8,852 nucleotides of DNA from JBGAWK01 sp044227665 (GCA_044227665.1 JBGAWK010000077.1:1-8852), one strand, 5' to 3'; shown: positions 1 to 7,304, counted from the first letter of the stretch. The notes: generated by a model not told the origin, from the sequence alone. A program made the numbers and translations.

Positions 1-106
1 AAAATTAATTTGCTGGGATAGCATTTAGACATATACAATATTTACATTCGAAATTAATGAAATTTACAATAAGAAATGGCTAAAAATATCCTTTACGGGA
101 TTCTTA

Positions 107-2053
107 TTAATTTTTTGTGCAAAAAATGGAAAAATACTCTTCCATACACATAGGATTACGCATCGCATCTGGGGTATAGCACTTCTCAGGAGAATAGCCC
201 ATAAATATCTTCTTCAAGGGTGTCTCCATTTTTTTGCCACTTATGGTATAAGGAATATCTTTTACTTGTATCACCTCGTCTGGGACATGTCGCGGAGAAT
301 ATTGTTTACGAAGGTTGTTTTTTATTTTTTGGACAATAGTTTCATTCAAGGTAACACCCTCTTGCAGCAACACAAATAAGGGCATATAATATGTGCCGTC
401 ATTTTTTTCTATACATATTATGATGCTGTCTTTTACTTCCCCTATAGTATCTGTAGCACTATAAATCTCCGCAGTACCTATACGCACGCCATCCCTATTC
501 AATGTGGCATCACTTCTTCCATATATGATTATGCCTTTATGCTCTGTTATCTTAATAAAATCGCCATGTTTCCAGATGGAATCATCATCTTCAAAATAGG
601 CGTTTAAATATTTTTTATTATCCCCATCACCCCAAAAATAAATGGGCATACTGGGCATCGGTTTTACGATCATAAGTTCTCCTACTTCATTCTCTACAGA
701 CGTGCCGCTGTCATTCCATGCTTCAATAGCAGCACCCAACATTCGGCATTGAATCTCCCCTTCATATACTGGCAAATAGGGGCTACCTCCTACAAAAGCA
801 CTACATACGTCAGTACCGCCACTTAGCGATACAAGCCATACGTCATTCTTAATATTTTGATAGATATATCTAAAACCTTCTATGGGCAATGGTGAGCCCG
901 TAGAACCCAAAGAAACTAATTTTTCGAGTTGAAATTTGGCACCAATATTCAGGTTTTCTTTCATGCAAGCAAGGTAATATGCCGCCCCTACGCCAAAGTG
1001 GGTAACTCCTACCCCATCTACAAAACGCCATAAAGCATCCAAATGAGGATACCCTGGAGAACCATCATATATCACCAACGTAGCACCTACTAACAACGAG
1101 GATAAAGCATAATTCCACATCATCCATCCTGTAGTAGAAAACCACAAAAATCTATCGCCAGATTTTACATTCTGATGTAGGGATAGTGCCTTATAATGTT
1201 CTATAAGATTTCCTCCTGTGCTATGAGTAATAGCTTTGGGAATACCCGTAGTGCCGCTGGAGTAAAGTATCCATAGGGGATGATTGAATGGCACTCTTAC
1301 AAACTCCAATCCATCATTTCCTATACTGTTCTTAATTATGTTATGCCACTCCGATACCTCTTCTTGGAATACATCTATAATTAGAGAGGCTTTTATCGAA
1401 GGAATATTATTAACTATCTCTTCTATTTCATCACGCTTACTGAATCTCTTGCCATTATAGCTATAGTCTGTAGCAGCAATAAATACTTTAGGTTCAATCT
1501 GCAAAAATCTATCTACTACACTATCTACTCCAAAGTCAGGAGAACAGCAGCTCCAAATTGCTCCTAAGCTGTTTACAGCCAAGAAGGCGACTGCTGCTTC
1601 GGGAATATTAGGCATATATGCGGCAACCCTATCTCCTTCACTTATGCCCTCAGCAAGCAGATATTTTCTAATGGCTACAACCTGATTTTCCAAATCAGTC
1701 CATGAAATTTCTTTATAATTTCCTGATTCATTCCCAAATATTATAGCAGGAGAATTATCATTAATATTTCTAAATATGTGCTCTGCATAGCTGATAGTGC
1801 CACCCTCAAACCATCGGTAATCTATCATCCTGTCACCATGTTGCGAAAGAATACTTTCGTAGGACTTACCCCATCTTATGTCAAAAAAATAGACTATACT
1901 CTCCCAAAAATCCTCTGTATTATCTATGCTCCATTGCTGCAAAGCATGATAATCATTAAAAGTAATCTTAAATTTTCTTTCTATATATTGCTGAAAAGCA
2001 AATATATTGCTCTCCGTAACAACTTCCTCCGAAGGTTTCCATAGCTCAGCCAT
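107..2053 (-). CDS. aacS: Acetoacetyl-CoA synthetase (acetoacetate-CoA ligase)
   Basis: This is a full-length 648-residue adenylate-forming enzyme that would activate acetoacetate to acetoacetyl-CoA using ATP and CoA in the cytoplasm, feeding ketone bodies into acetyl-CoA or lipid synthesis. Visible landmarks are an acetyl-CoA-synthetase-type N-terminal region (about 1-95), the phosphate-binding loop YSSGTTGIPK at 264-273, SGGTDVC at 411-417, HGD at 496-498, the hinge motif GRSDATLNRDGVRIG at 512-526, and the C-terminal SGKK with the likely catalytic Lys at 607. Length and the SGGTDVC and DATLNRDGVRIG forms fit AacS better than acetyl- or propionyl-CoA synthetase. The start ATG has no clear Shine-Dalgarno sequence. 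The gene is divergent from the hydrolase at 2134 and stops with TAA. It appears intact. Family assignment is strong; acetoacetate as substrate is inferred from family resemblance. Confidence 0.93.
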   Translation of the reverse strand: MAELWKPSEEVVTESNIFAFQQYIERKFKITFNDYHALQQWSIDNTEDFWESIVYFFDIRWGKSYESILSQHGDRMIDYRWFEGGTISYAEHIFRNINDNSPAIIFGNESGNYKEISWTDLENQVVAIRKYLLAEGISEGDRVAAYMPNIPEAAVAFLAVNSLGAIWSCCSPDFGVDSVVDRFLQIEPKVFIAATDYSYNGKRFSKRDEIEEIVNNIPSIKASLIIDVFQEEVSEWHNIIKNSIGNDGLEFVRVPFNHPLWILYSSGTTGIPKAITHSTGGNLIEHYKALSLHQNVKSGDRFLWFSTTGWMMWNYALSSLLVGATLVIYDGSPGYPHLDALWRFVDGVGVTHFGVGAAYYLACMKENLNIGAKFQLEKLVSLGSTGSPLPIEGFRYIYQNIKNDVWLVSLSGGTDVCSAFVGGSPYLPVYEGEIQCRMLGAAIEAWNDSGTSVENEVGELMIVKPMPSMPIYFWGDGDNKKYLNAYFEDDDSIWKHGDFIKITEHKGIIIYGRSDATLNRDGVRIGTAEIYSATDTIGEVKDSIIICIEKNDGTYYMPLFVLLQEGVTLNETIVQKIKNNLRKQYSPRHVPDEVIQVKDIPYTISGKKMETPLKKIFMGYSPEKCYTPDAMRNPMCMEEYFSIFCTKN

Positions 2054-2133
2054 ACTTACAAGGTGATAAAAATAAGATTTTCATCTCACTTACAGGTACA
2101 GATTATACATTTGATTTTAATTACATTTACATA
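2054..2133. promoter_or_regulatory. Divergent intergenic region, aacS / hydrolase
   Basis: This 80-base gap separates two divergent start codons, so promoters for both genes must lie here or inside the gene starts. On the plus strand, TACATTTG at 2106-2113 fits the Bacteroidota -7 consensus TAnnTTTG, 21 bases before the hydrolase start. A matching TTTG box 19-21 bases upstream is not evident; the position has only a T-rich stretch near 2078-2082. I see no convincing -7 box for aacS on the minus strand. No operator palindrome stands out. Confidence 0.4.
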
Positions 2134-3057
2134 ATGAATATCAAGCAAAGATTTGTACTCTTAGTCTCTACATTGAATCCCCCCTTGGGCGATAATCCAG
2201 ACATAAATCTTGCCAAGAGAAGAAAGCAGGCTTATACCTTCTCAAAATTAGGTTTTTTGTTATTTGACAGGAAAATAAAGATTCTGTCGAAAATTGATAT
2301 AATGATAGACCACATACCCATGAGAATTTATAAGGACTCTAATGCAGAAAACCAACCTGTGATGCTATACTTTCACGGTGGCGGATTTGTGATGTATGGT
2401 TTAGAATCACATGACAATGTATGTAAAAGGTTGTGCAAAATGAATAATTGTATCGTAGTCTCAGTAGATTATAGACTAGCACCAGAATATCCCTTTCCCG
2501 CAGCTCATGATGATGCCTTCAAGGCTATAATTTGGGCAAAAGAAAATATGGCACATTATGGCGGAAATCCCGACAAAATAATCGTAGCAGGAGATAGTGC
2601 AGGTGGTAACTTGTCGGCGTGTATGGCACACCGATGCAAAGCAGAAGGCATAAATCTAGCAGCTCAGATTCTTATATACCCATGGACAGATGGCCGTATC
2701 AACAGCCCATCTGTTCATAAAAACGCGAAAGGCTATATGCTCACTTACGAAAATCTGCTATGGTTTCAGCAACAATATACACCCCTACCCGAAGACAAAT
2801 GCAATCCCAAAGTTTCGCCATTATTTGAAACAGACTTTAGCCGTCTAGCCCCTGCCTTTATTGCCACAGCCACATACGACCCCCTATTGGGCGATGGCTA
2901 CATATATTACAAGAAGCTGGCAGATGCTGGCACACCTGTAACATATATAGAATATAAAGAAATGATACATGGCTTTTTCAATATTCCCTATCTCGATAGG
3001 GAAGCTATGAAAGCGTATTACGACATACAGCAATTCCTACATAAAATACTCAACTAA
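2134..3057 (+). CDS. HSL-family alpha/beta hydrolase (esterase/lipase-like)
   Basis: This 307-residue protein is a serine hydrolase of the hormone-sensitive-lipase family (alpha/beta hydrolase fold 3), expected to cleave short-chain carboxylic esters. The oxyanion-hole motif HGGGF is at 81-85, the family motif DYRLAPE at 112-118, and the nucleophile elbow GDSAGGN at 153-159 (Ser155). The other triad residues are probably Asp249 in TYDP and His279 in IHGF. Length is typical for the family. No classical signal peptide is seen, so it is probably cytoplasmic. The start at 2134 has no strong ribosome site but lies 21 bases after a -7-like box. Sharing a divergent promoter region with aacS suggests a role in acyl or ketone-body metabolism, but this is inference and the substrate is unknown. 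Confidence 0.92.
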   Translation: MNIKQRFVLLVSTLNPPLGDNPDINLAKRRKQAYTFSKLGFLLFDRKIKILSKIDIMIDHIPMRIYKDSNAENQPVMLYFHGGGFVMYGLESHDNVCKRLCKMNNCIVVSVDYRLAPEYPFPAAHDDAFKAIIWAKENMAHYGGNPDKIIVAGDSAGGNLSACMAHRCKAEGINLAAQILIYPWTDGRINSPSVHKNAKGYMLTYENLLWFQQQYTPLPEDKCNPKVSPLFETDFSRLAPAFIATATYDPLLGDGYIYYKKLADAGTPVTYIEYKEMIHGFFNIPYLDREAMKAYYDIQQFLHKILN

Positions 3058-3146
3058 TTCATTTTTATATACTTACAAATAAATAAAATGAGTTGATAAA
3101 AATCTTTATATAAAAAAAAGGGATAAATTATTTTTACACAAAAAAA

Positions 3147-3869
3147 ATGCATTTACATCCCGAACAAGACAGAAATCTTATTGACCATAACGAAGAACAT
3201 GTTACAAGCTCTGAGTTTATAAAGGATATAGTCATAGGCATGTCAGATGGGCTTACCGTACCCTTTGCATTGGCGGCGGGACTAAGTGGGGCTGTATCTT
3301 CTTCCTCACTTGTAGTCACGGCAGGACTTGCCGAGATAGTGGCAGGGTCTATAGCGATGGGCTTAGGCGGCTATCTCTCGGGACGAACAGAGATTGATCA
3401 CTATAATTCGGAATTAAAAAGAGAATATTACGAAATTGAGCATCTAAGACATAAAGAAATTGCTGAGACAGAGGAGATATTTATCAATATGGGACTTAGT
3501 GAGTCTACTGTAAGATATGCGGTAGATGAGCTTGTCAAAGACAAAGACAAATGGGTGCATTTTATGATGAAATATGAGCTAGACCTCGAAAAACCCGACC
3601 CTAAGCGCGCCAGAAATTCAGCTTTCACCATAGGTCTTTCGTATGTAGCAGGAGGTATATTGCCTTTGATACCCTATATTTTTACAGATTCGCCTACTGA
3701 CGGCTTGAAATATTCTGCTGTAGTTACGCTTATATGTCTATTTGTATTTGGGTATTATAAATCTAAACTTACAGGACAGCCGCTTCTCAAAGGTGCGCTA
3801 AAGGTCATGGCTATAGGTGCCATTGCCGCTTCTTTTGCTTTTGGAATTGCAAAATTATTTTCAGAATAA
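3147..3869 (+). CDS. VIT1/CCC1-family iron/manganese transporter
   Basis: This 240-residue inner-membrane protein belongs to the VIT family, which moves Fe(II) and often Mn(II) out of the cytoplasm by proton exchange. About five membrane spans are visible: two between residues 26 and 80, then three at about 160-180, 187-204 and 217-237. Between them lies a charged cytoplasmic helical section. The residues I recall as the metal path and metal-binding domain of Eucalyptus VIT1 (D43, M80, E102, E105, E113, E116, M149, E153) all occur here at a constant offset of nine: D34, M71, E93, E96, E104, E107, M140, E144. There is no ferritin-like N-terminal domain, so it is not MbfA. The start has no clear ribosome site. 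Its stop is 3 bases before the next gene, which implies co-transcription. Choice between Fe and Mn cannot be made from sequence. Confidence 0.93.
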   Translation: MHLHPEQDRNLIDHNEEHVTSSEFIKDIVIGMSDGLTVPFALAAGLSGAVSSSSLVVTAGLAEIVAGSIAMGLGGYLSGRTEIDHYNSELKREYYEIEHLRHKEIAETEEIFINMGLSESTVRYAVDELVKDKDKWVHFMMKYELDLEKPDPKRARNSAFTIGLSYVAGGILPLIPYIFTDSPTDGLKYSAVVTLICLFVFGYYKSKLTGQPLLKGALKVMAIGAIAASFAFGIAKLFSE

Positions 3870-3872
3870 CCT

Positions 3873-5777
3873 ATGGCAAAGAAAACAATTCAAACTAGGC
3901 AACCAAAGATGGAACGTCCTGCTCAGCAAGCTGGACTTGAGCAATATGGTATCGTGTTCTTAGCAATGATATTATTGGGTACTTTCTTGGTGTATAAGAA
4001 GGTAAGTGGTTTTGAAATCTCCAATTTTGATGATGATCAGTCTATATTAATGAATCCCTACATCCAAGATTTTTCTTGGCAAGGGATTAAAAAGATGTTT
4101 ACAGGATATAATCTAGGCATGTATGCACCTATAGGTATTATGTTTTACAGTTTTCTCTATAGTATCAATGGAGCAGATGCCAATGTATTTCATACCGCAA
4201 GTTTATTGTTACATTTAGTTAATATCATACTTGTATTTTGGGTCTTAAAAAGACTTTTTAAAGATATCTGGAAGCCCTTAGCCATTACTGCTATATTTGC
4301 CTTACATCCTTTGAATACCGAACCCGTAGCATGGATTTCTGCCAATACCACCTTGCTTTTCAATGGATTTTTATTGGGGGCAATTTTATGTTATACTTTT
4401 TACAAATCTTCTCAAAGATATTATTTCCTAATCTTGACAGGATTATTATTTATATCTGCTATTTTGATAAAATCTGCCGCCGTTACGCTCACCCCTATTT
4501 TACTCATCATAGATTTTTTCTTTTATAAAGTTGACAGAAAGGCACTAGTAGAAAAGATGCCGTTTTTAGGACTAACCCTTTTATTTGGCTACATCACATT
4601 CGTATCTCGAAACAATGATATGATGGGTGTACAATTTGTAAGTAACAAGTATAATTTCTTCGACAGAATATTGATGATAGTACAGACTATCCCCTTTTAT
4701 TTATCTAAATTTTTAGTGCCTGTAAACTTATGTTTCAACTATCCTTTCCCAGAGAATGGGGAATGGACTCCGATATATTATGCTTCACTATTGATTTTAC
4801 CTATCATCTTTATACTTATTTATCTTTTAGGCAAAAGAAGTAAATGGATACTTTTTGGCTTCCTATTTTATCTTGCAAGCATTAGTGTCATGCTCCCCTT
4901 ATTTACTGTAGGAAACTTTGAACTTCGCTATGACAGATATAATTATTTGGGCATCATAGGATTATCCTTAGTATTAATAGAGATATTATTGTTATTTACT
5001 AAAGATTTGAAGAGAACATTTTTTATAGCTGTATGCATATCCCTTATTTTTGGATACATAAGCTATATTAGGGCTGATGCATGGACAAATAGCATGGCAA
5101 TATGGGATGATGGCATCAAAAAACACCCAGAGCAATGCACGCCTTATTTCAATAAAGGAGTAACTGCAGCCTCAATATTAGGTAATGACGAAGCCTTGAA
5201 ATATTACTATATAGCCATAGAAAAAGATTCTACCTATTATCCTGCTTATATTAATATCGGCAATATTTTATTCAACAGGACTGATTTCACAGGTGCTTAT
5301 CGCTACTATAAAAAAGCAATAACTCTAGATTCTTCACAAGCAGAAATTATGCACAGCGTAGTAGTATGTGCCATGAAATCCAAAAATTCAGATCTCGCAT
5401 TTATAGAGACAGAACATCTCCTCTCTCGCTTCCCAAGATTTGCCAAAGGATATGGTACGTATGCCAATATACTCAATGATATGGGAAAACATGAAGAAGC
5501 TTTGCAAATAGCAATAAAAGGAATTTCCATTGATGGTGCAGAATATGACTGTTACTTTCAGAAGGGATTTGCAGAGATAAAGCTCAGCAAATATGCCGAT
5601 GCCCTCAACAGCTATAATGTGGCTGAAGGCATACGGACTGATGACCCTTATCTATATTTCAATCGTGCTTTTGCCTACAATCTTAGCCAACAGCATGAGA
5701 AAGGCTGTATAGACATGAAAAAAGCCAAAGCTTTGGGAGCCCCCAACTGCGACCCCTATCTCGCTGCTTGCCAGTAA
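3873..5777 (+). CDS. TMTC/GT-C-like membrane glycosyltransferase with C-terminal TPR repeats
   Basis: This 634-residue protein has a short basic N-terminus, about ten to twelve hydrophobic segments from roughly 26 to 400, and a soluble C-terminal part of about five to six TPR repeats (roughly 421-620; for example around 457-486 and 524-553). The first loop carries NFDDDQSILMNP (51-62), resembling the acidic FDD..NP motif of GT-C O-mannosyltransferases. HPLNTEPVAWISANTTLL (145-162) resembles the HP..TE.VAW stretch of TMTC proteins, and LRYDRYNYLG (351-360) resembles their ER..YLP segment. The likely role is transfer of a sugar from a polyprenyl-phosphate donor outside the inner membrane, with the TPRs holding an acceptor or partner. 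Donor and acceptor are unknown. It starts 3 bases after the VIT gene, so the two form a probable operon. No terminator is obvious behind it. Confidence 0.8.
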   Translation: MAKKTIQTRQPKMERPAQQAGLEQYGIVFLAMILLGTFLVYKKVSGFEISNFDDDQSILMNPYIQDFSWQGIKKMFTGYNLGMYAPIGIMFYSFLYSINGADANVFHTASLLLHLVNIILVFWVLKRLFKDIWKPLAITAIFALHPLNTEPVAWISANTTLLFNGFLLGAILCYTFYKSSQRYYFLILTGLLFISAILIKSAAVTLTPILLIIDFFFYKVDRKALVEKMPFLGLTLLFGYITFVSRNNDMMGVQFVSNKYNFFDRILMIVQTIPFYLSKFLVPVNLCFNYPFPENGEWTPIYYASLLILPIIFILIYLLGKRSKWILFGFLFYLASISVMLPLFTVGNFELRYDRYNYLGIIGLSLVLIEILLLFTKDLKRTFFIAVCISLIFGYISYIRADAWTNSMAIWDDGIKKHPEQCTPYFNKGVTAASILGNDEALKYYYIAIEKDSTYYPAYINIGNILFNRTDFTGAYRYYKKAITLDSSQAEIMHSVVVCAMKSKNSDLAFIETEHLLSRFPRFAKGYGTYANILNDMGKHEEALQIAIKGISIDGAEYDCYFQKGFAEIKLSKYADALNSYNVAEGIRTDDPYLYFNRAFAYNLSQQHEKGCIDMKKAKALGAPNCDPYLAACQ

Positions 5778-5919
5778 TTAGTCTGTACTGATGTTCTAAT
5801 TGTCTCATGGTTAAATCCTTGTATTGTGAAAAAGAACCCAAACTTTCAGTACCTCGCAACTATTAATTTATCTTTTACGAGTTTTTATCGGGAGGGAGTG
5901 ATAATTAAAAGTAATTTAA

Positions 5920-5952
5920 TTTGGTAGATATTGAAAAAATTTCTTACCTTTG
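5920..5952 (+). promoter_or_regulatory. Bacteroidota-type promoter of tRNA-Val
   Basis: TTTG at 5920-5923 and TACCTTTG at 5945-5952 are 21 bases apart and match the Bacteroidota sigma-ABfr consensus (TTTG, 19-21 bases, TAnnTTTG). Transcription would begin a few bases before the tRNA at 5966. The 140 bases before it (5778-5919) hold no gene or clear terminator that I can see. Confidence 0.75.
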
Positions 5953-5965
5953 CAACTCCAAAAAA

Positions 5966-6043
5966 GGGCGCATAGCTCAGCTGGTTCAGAGCACCTGCCT
6001 TACAAGCAGGGGGTCCGCGGTTCGAACCCGTGTGCGCCCACCA
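5966..6043 (+). tRNA. tRNA-Val (anticodon TAC)
   Basis: The sequence folds as a complete cloverleaf. The acceptor stem is GGGCGCA (5966-5972) with TGCGCCC (6033-6039). The D arm is GCTC/GAGC, and the anticodon stem is CCTGC/GCAGG around loop CTTACAA. The T arm is CGCGG-TTCGAAC-CCGTG with one G-U pair. The anticodon TAC at 6001-6003 reads GTA valine codons, with wobble to other GTN codons. The discriminator is A6040 and CCA (6041-6043) is encoded. It is a single-gene transcript: its own promoter is upstream and an intrinsic terminator follows at 6053. Confidence 0.97.
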
Positions 6044-6052
6044 ACAAACACT

Positions 6053-6084
6053 AAGGTTTCAGTAATATACTGAAACCTTTTTTT
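6053..6084 (+). terminator. Intrinsic terminator after tRNA-Val
   Basis: AAGGTTTCAGTA (6053-6064) is perfectly complementary to TACTGAAACCTT (6068-6079), giving a 12-bp stem with a 3-base loop. A run of seven T (6078-6084) follows. This ends the tRNA transcript, starting 10 bases after the encoded CCA. Confidence 0.9.
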
Positions 6085-6146
6085 ATTAATATGACCTCAA
6101 AACCATTAAATAAGTGAAACCCCATAATAATTAAAGGAAAATGAAG

Positions 6147-6234
6147 TGTCTTGTCCTAAAATAGGTTTACTTTTTTTCCTCTTTTATACCCTTATTTTTG
6201 TTTGATTTGTGCAAACCTATTTTAGGACAAGACA
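6147..6234. mobile_element. MITE-like element with perfect 22-bp terminal inverted repeats
   Basis: The left arm starts TGTCTTGTCCTAAAATAGG (6147-6168) and is the exact reverse complement of the right arm ending CCTATTTTAGGACAAGACA (6213-6234). The arms enclose 44 bases of T-rich DNA without coding capacity. The TG...CA ends fit IS termini, and the element resembles a pair of IS ends with the transposase lost, or a MITE mobilised in trans. The ends differ from those of the IS3 element at 7396-8677, so that element is not its parent. I found no target-site duplication in the flanks. An alternative is a long transcriptional hairpin; the perfect arms and lack of any nearby gene end make a mobile origin more likely. 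Confidence 0.6.
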
Positions 6235-6303
6235 ACTTATCAAAAAATATGATAAATTTGCATAACAAAAAAATCTTCTAAAGGAAGGCAAATGTTCTAG
6301 ATT

Positions 6304-6325
6304 TGTTTTCTTTAAAAAGAAAACA
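6304..6325. repeat. Perfect 22-base palindrome
   Basis: TGTTTTCTTT (6304-6313) and its exact complement AAAGAAAACA (6316-6325) flank a 2-base centre. The tight centre suits a dimeric protein-binding site better than an RNA hairpin, and no T-run follows, so it is not a terminator. Its function is unknown, and chance is possible in AT-rich DNA. Confidence 0.45.
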
Positions 6326-6470
6326 TTAATTGACTTTTACACTTATTTTATCCCAGTGTTTGAAGTCATTTTTAATCAAAAAGAGGTGACTAAAACCAGA
6401 CCGACACAAAGTTTAACAAAAGACACAACATAATGACGCGGACAAGAGAACCACCAGCTTTTAACTCATA

Positions 6471-6504
6471 TTGACAGTTTAACAACCAACAAGAATAAAG
6501 TTTG
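6471..6504 (+). promoter_or_regulatory. Possible promoter for the methyltransferase
   Basis: TTGACA at 6471-6476 is followed after 17 bases by AATAAA, and its TTG lies 22 bases before TAAAGTTTG (6496-6504), one base longer than the TAnnTTTG box. Either reading is imperfect. It would leave a leader of about 85 bases before the start at 6594. Confidence 0.25.
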
Positions 6505-6593
6505 TGATAAAGATAAAGTGGAGTTCAGCAACCACTAAAAAAACGAGGCAACACCGAAAAGCCATATGAGTAGGGATATTTAAAGAATTAAAA

Positions 6594-7214
6594 ATGAATT
6601 TTAAAACAGAACAAGAAAAATTTTGGGCAGGAGATTTTGGAAACGAATATATTAGCAGAAACAAAAGCGAAGAACTTTTAGCTTCAAACCTAGACTTTTT
6701 TTCAAAAGCATTTAACCAAATCGGCAGACCTAATTCTCTAATTGAATTTGGAGCTAATATAGGTATGAACTTACGAGCTATTAATCTTCTCTTTCCAAAA
6801 ATTAACTTATTTGGAATTGAAATAAACAAAACTGCATCAGAAGAATTAGCAAAATATTTAGGAAAAGAAAAAGTTTTTAACGGTTCTATTTTTGATTATT
6901 TACCCAATCAAAAGTGTGACGTTTCTCTAATCAAAGGTGTGTTAATTCATATTAACCCCGATATGTTGAATGATGTTTATACCAAACTTTATGAGTCAAG
7001 TAGTAAATACATTTTAATATGTGAATATTATAATCCTTCGCCTGTAACTGTAAACTATAGGGGACATAGTGACAGACTATTTAAGAGGGATTTTGCTGGT
7101 GAGATGCTTGAAAGATACTCTGACTTGAAGTTAGTTGACTATGGTTTTTGTTACAAAAGAGACCAAGCATTTCCACAAGATGATATAACTTGGTTCTTAC
7201 TAGAAAAAAAATAA
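6594..7214 (+). CDS. Pseudaminic-acid biosynthesis-associated SAM methyltransferase
   Basis: This 206-residue class I SAM-dependent methyltransferase matches the features I recall for the family found in pseudaminic (nonulosonic) acid loci. They are FWAGDFGNEYISRN at 10-23, the SAM-binding motif EFGANIGMNL at 51-60, acidic GIEIN at 74-78, KGVLIHINPD at 114-123, and the diagnostic stretch from EYYNPSP (144-150) through YRGH (155-158) to FKRDFAGE (163-170). The end is TWFLLEK. It looks intact and full length. Such enzymes probably methylate nonulosonic acid or a glycan intermediate; the exact substrate is not settled. No pse biosynthesis, glycosyltransferase or flagellar gene is next to it, so it is an orphan here. 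The gene is clearly more AT-rich (about 30% GC in the first 120 bases) than the left-hand genes, and lies between mobile elements, which suggests lateral acquisition. The start lacks a clear ribosome site. Confidence 0.85.
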   Translation: MNFKTEQEKFWAGDFGNEYISRNKSEELLASNLDFFSKAFNQIGRPNSLIEFGANIGMNLRAINLLFPKINLFGIEINKTASEELAKYLGKEKVFNGSIFDYLPNQKCDVSLIKGVLIHINPDMLNDVYTKLYESSSKYILICEYYNPSPVTVNYRGHSDRLFKRDFAGEMLERYSDLKLVDYGFCYKRDQAFPQDDITWFLLEKK

Positions 7215-7242
7215 AATCAGCTCATACAGCCGTAACTCTTGC

Positions 7243-7294
7243 ACACCTAGAAGAAGTCTGAGAAAGCCGATTTTTCAGACTTCATTAGAGGTGT
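7243..7294. repeat. Long imperfect hairpin behind the methyltransferase
   Basis: ACACCT (7243-7248) pairs with AGGTGT (7289-7294), and GAAGTCTGA (7253-7261) pairs with TCAGACTTC (7275-7283). Unpaired internal segments of 4 and 5 bases separate the two stems, and the loop has 13 bases. It lies 28 bases after the stop codon, so it could end or stabilise the methyltransferase mRNA, but no T-run follows the outer stem. The two-stem layout recalls a folded integron attC site, although canonical GTTRRRY/RYYYAAC boxes are missing. Confidence 0.55.
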
Positions 7295-7304
7295 ATAATA
7301 TTTG

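Larger units (their letters stand above)
6235..6593. other. AT-rich non-coding stretch before the methyltransferase
   Basis: About 360 bases with no supportable gene on either strand. It holds a small inverted repeat (TTATCA at 6237-6242 with TGATAA at 6250-6255), a 22-base palindrome at 6304-6325, and a direct repeat AGTTTAACAA at 6410-6419 and 6476-6485. A possible promoter for the methyltransferase lies at 6471-6504. An isolated -7-like TAAATTTG occurs at 6253-6260 without an upstream box. A minus-strand open frame that begins inside the methyltransferase gene enters this region, but it looks like a shadow. Confidence 0.5.

Noticed and set aside
1778..2044. Plus-strand 88-codon open frame
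   Set aside because: It lies antisense inside the well-supported aacS gene and shows no recognisable protein character.
3054..3100. Possible terminator hairpin after the hydrolase (CATTTT / AAAATG)
   Set aside because: The pairing needs a four-base bulge, the stem is almost all A-T, and no T-run follows.
3134..3319. Minus-strand 61-codon open frame
   Set aside because: Antisense shadow of the start of the VIT transporter gene.
3428..3631. Minus-strand 67-codon open frame
   Set aside because: Antisense to the conserved metal-binding part of the VIT gene; composition is that of a reverse-strand shadow.
4331..4528. Plus-strand 65-codon open frame
   Set aside because: Out-of-frame overlap with the TPR membrane protein, whose motifs are clear in the main frame.
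5306..5530. Minus-strand 74-codon open frame
   Set aside because: Antisense to the TPR repeats of the membrane protein.
6053..6084. attenuator or riboswitch expression platform
   Set aside because: The hairpin with T-run follows directly behind the tRNA and is fully explained as its terminator.
6479..6829. Minus-strand 116-codon open frame
   Set aside because: Mostly antisense to the conserved N-terminus and SAM-binding motif of the methyltransferase; no recognisable domain.
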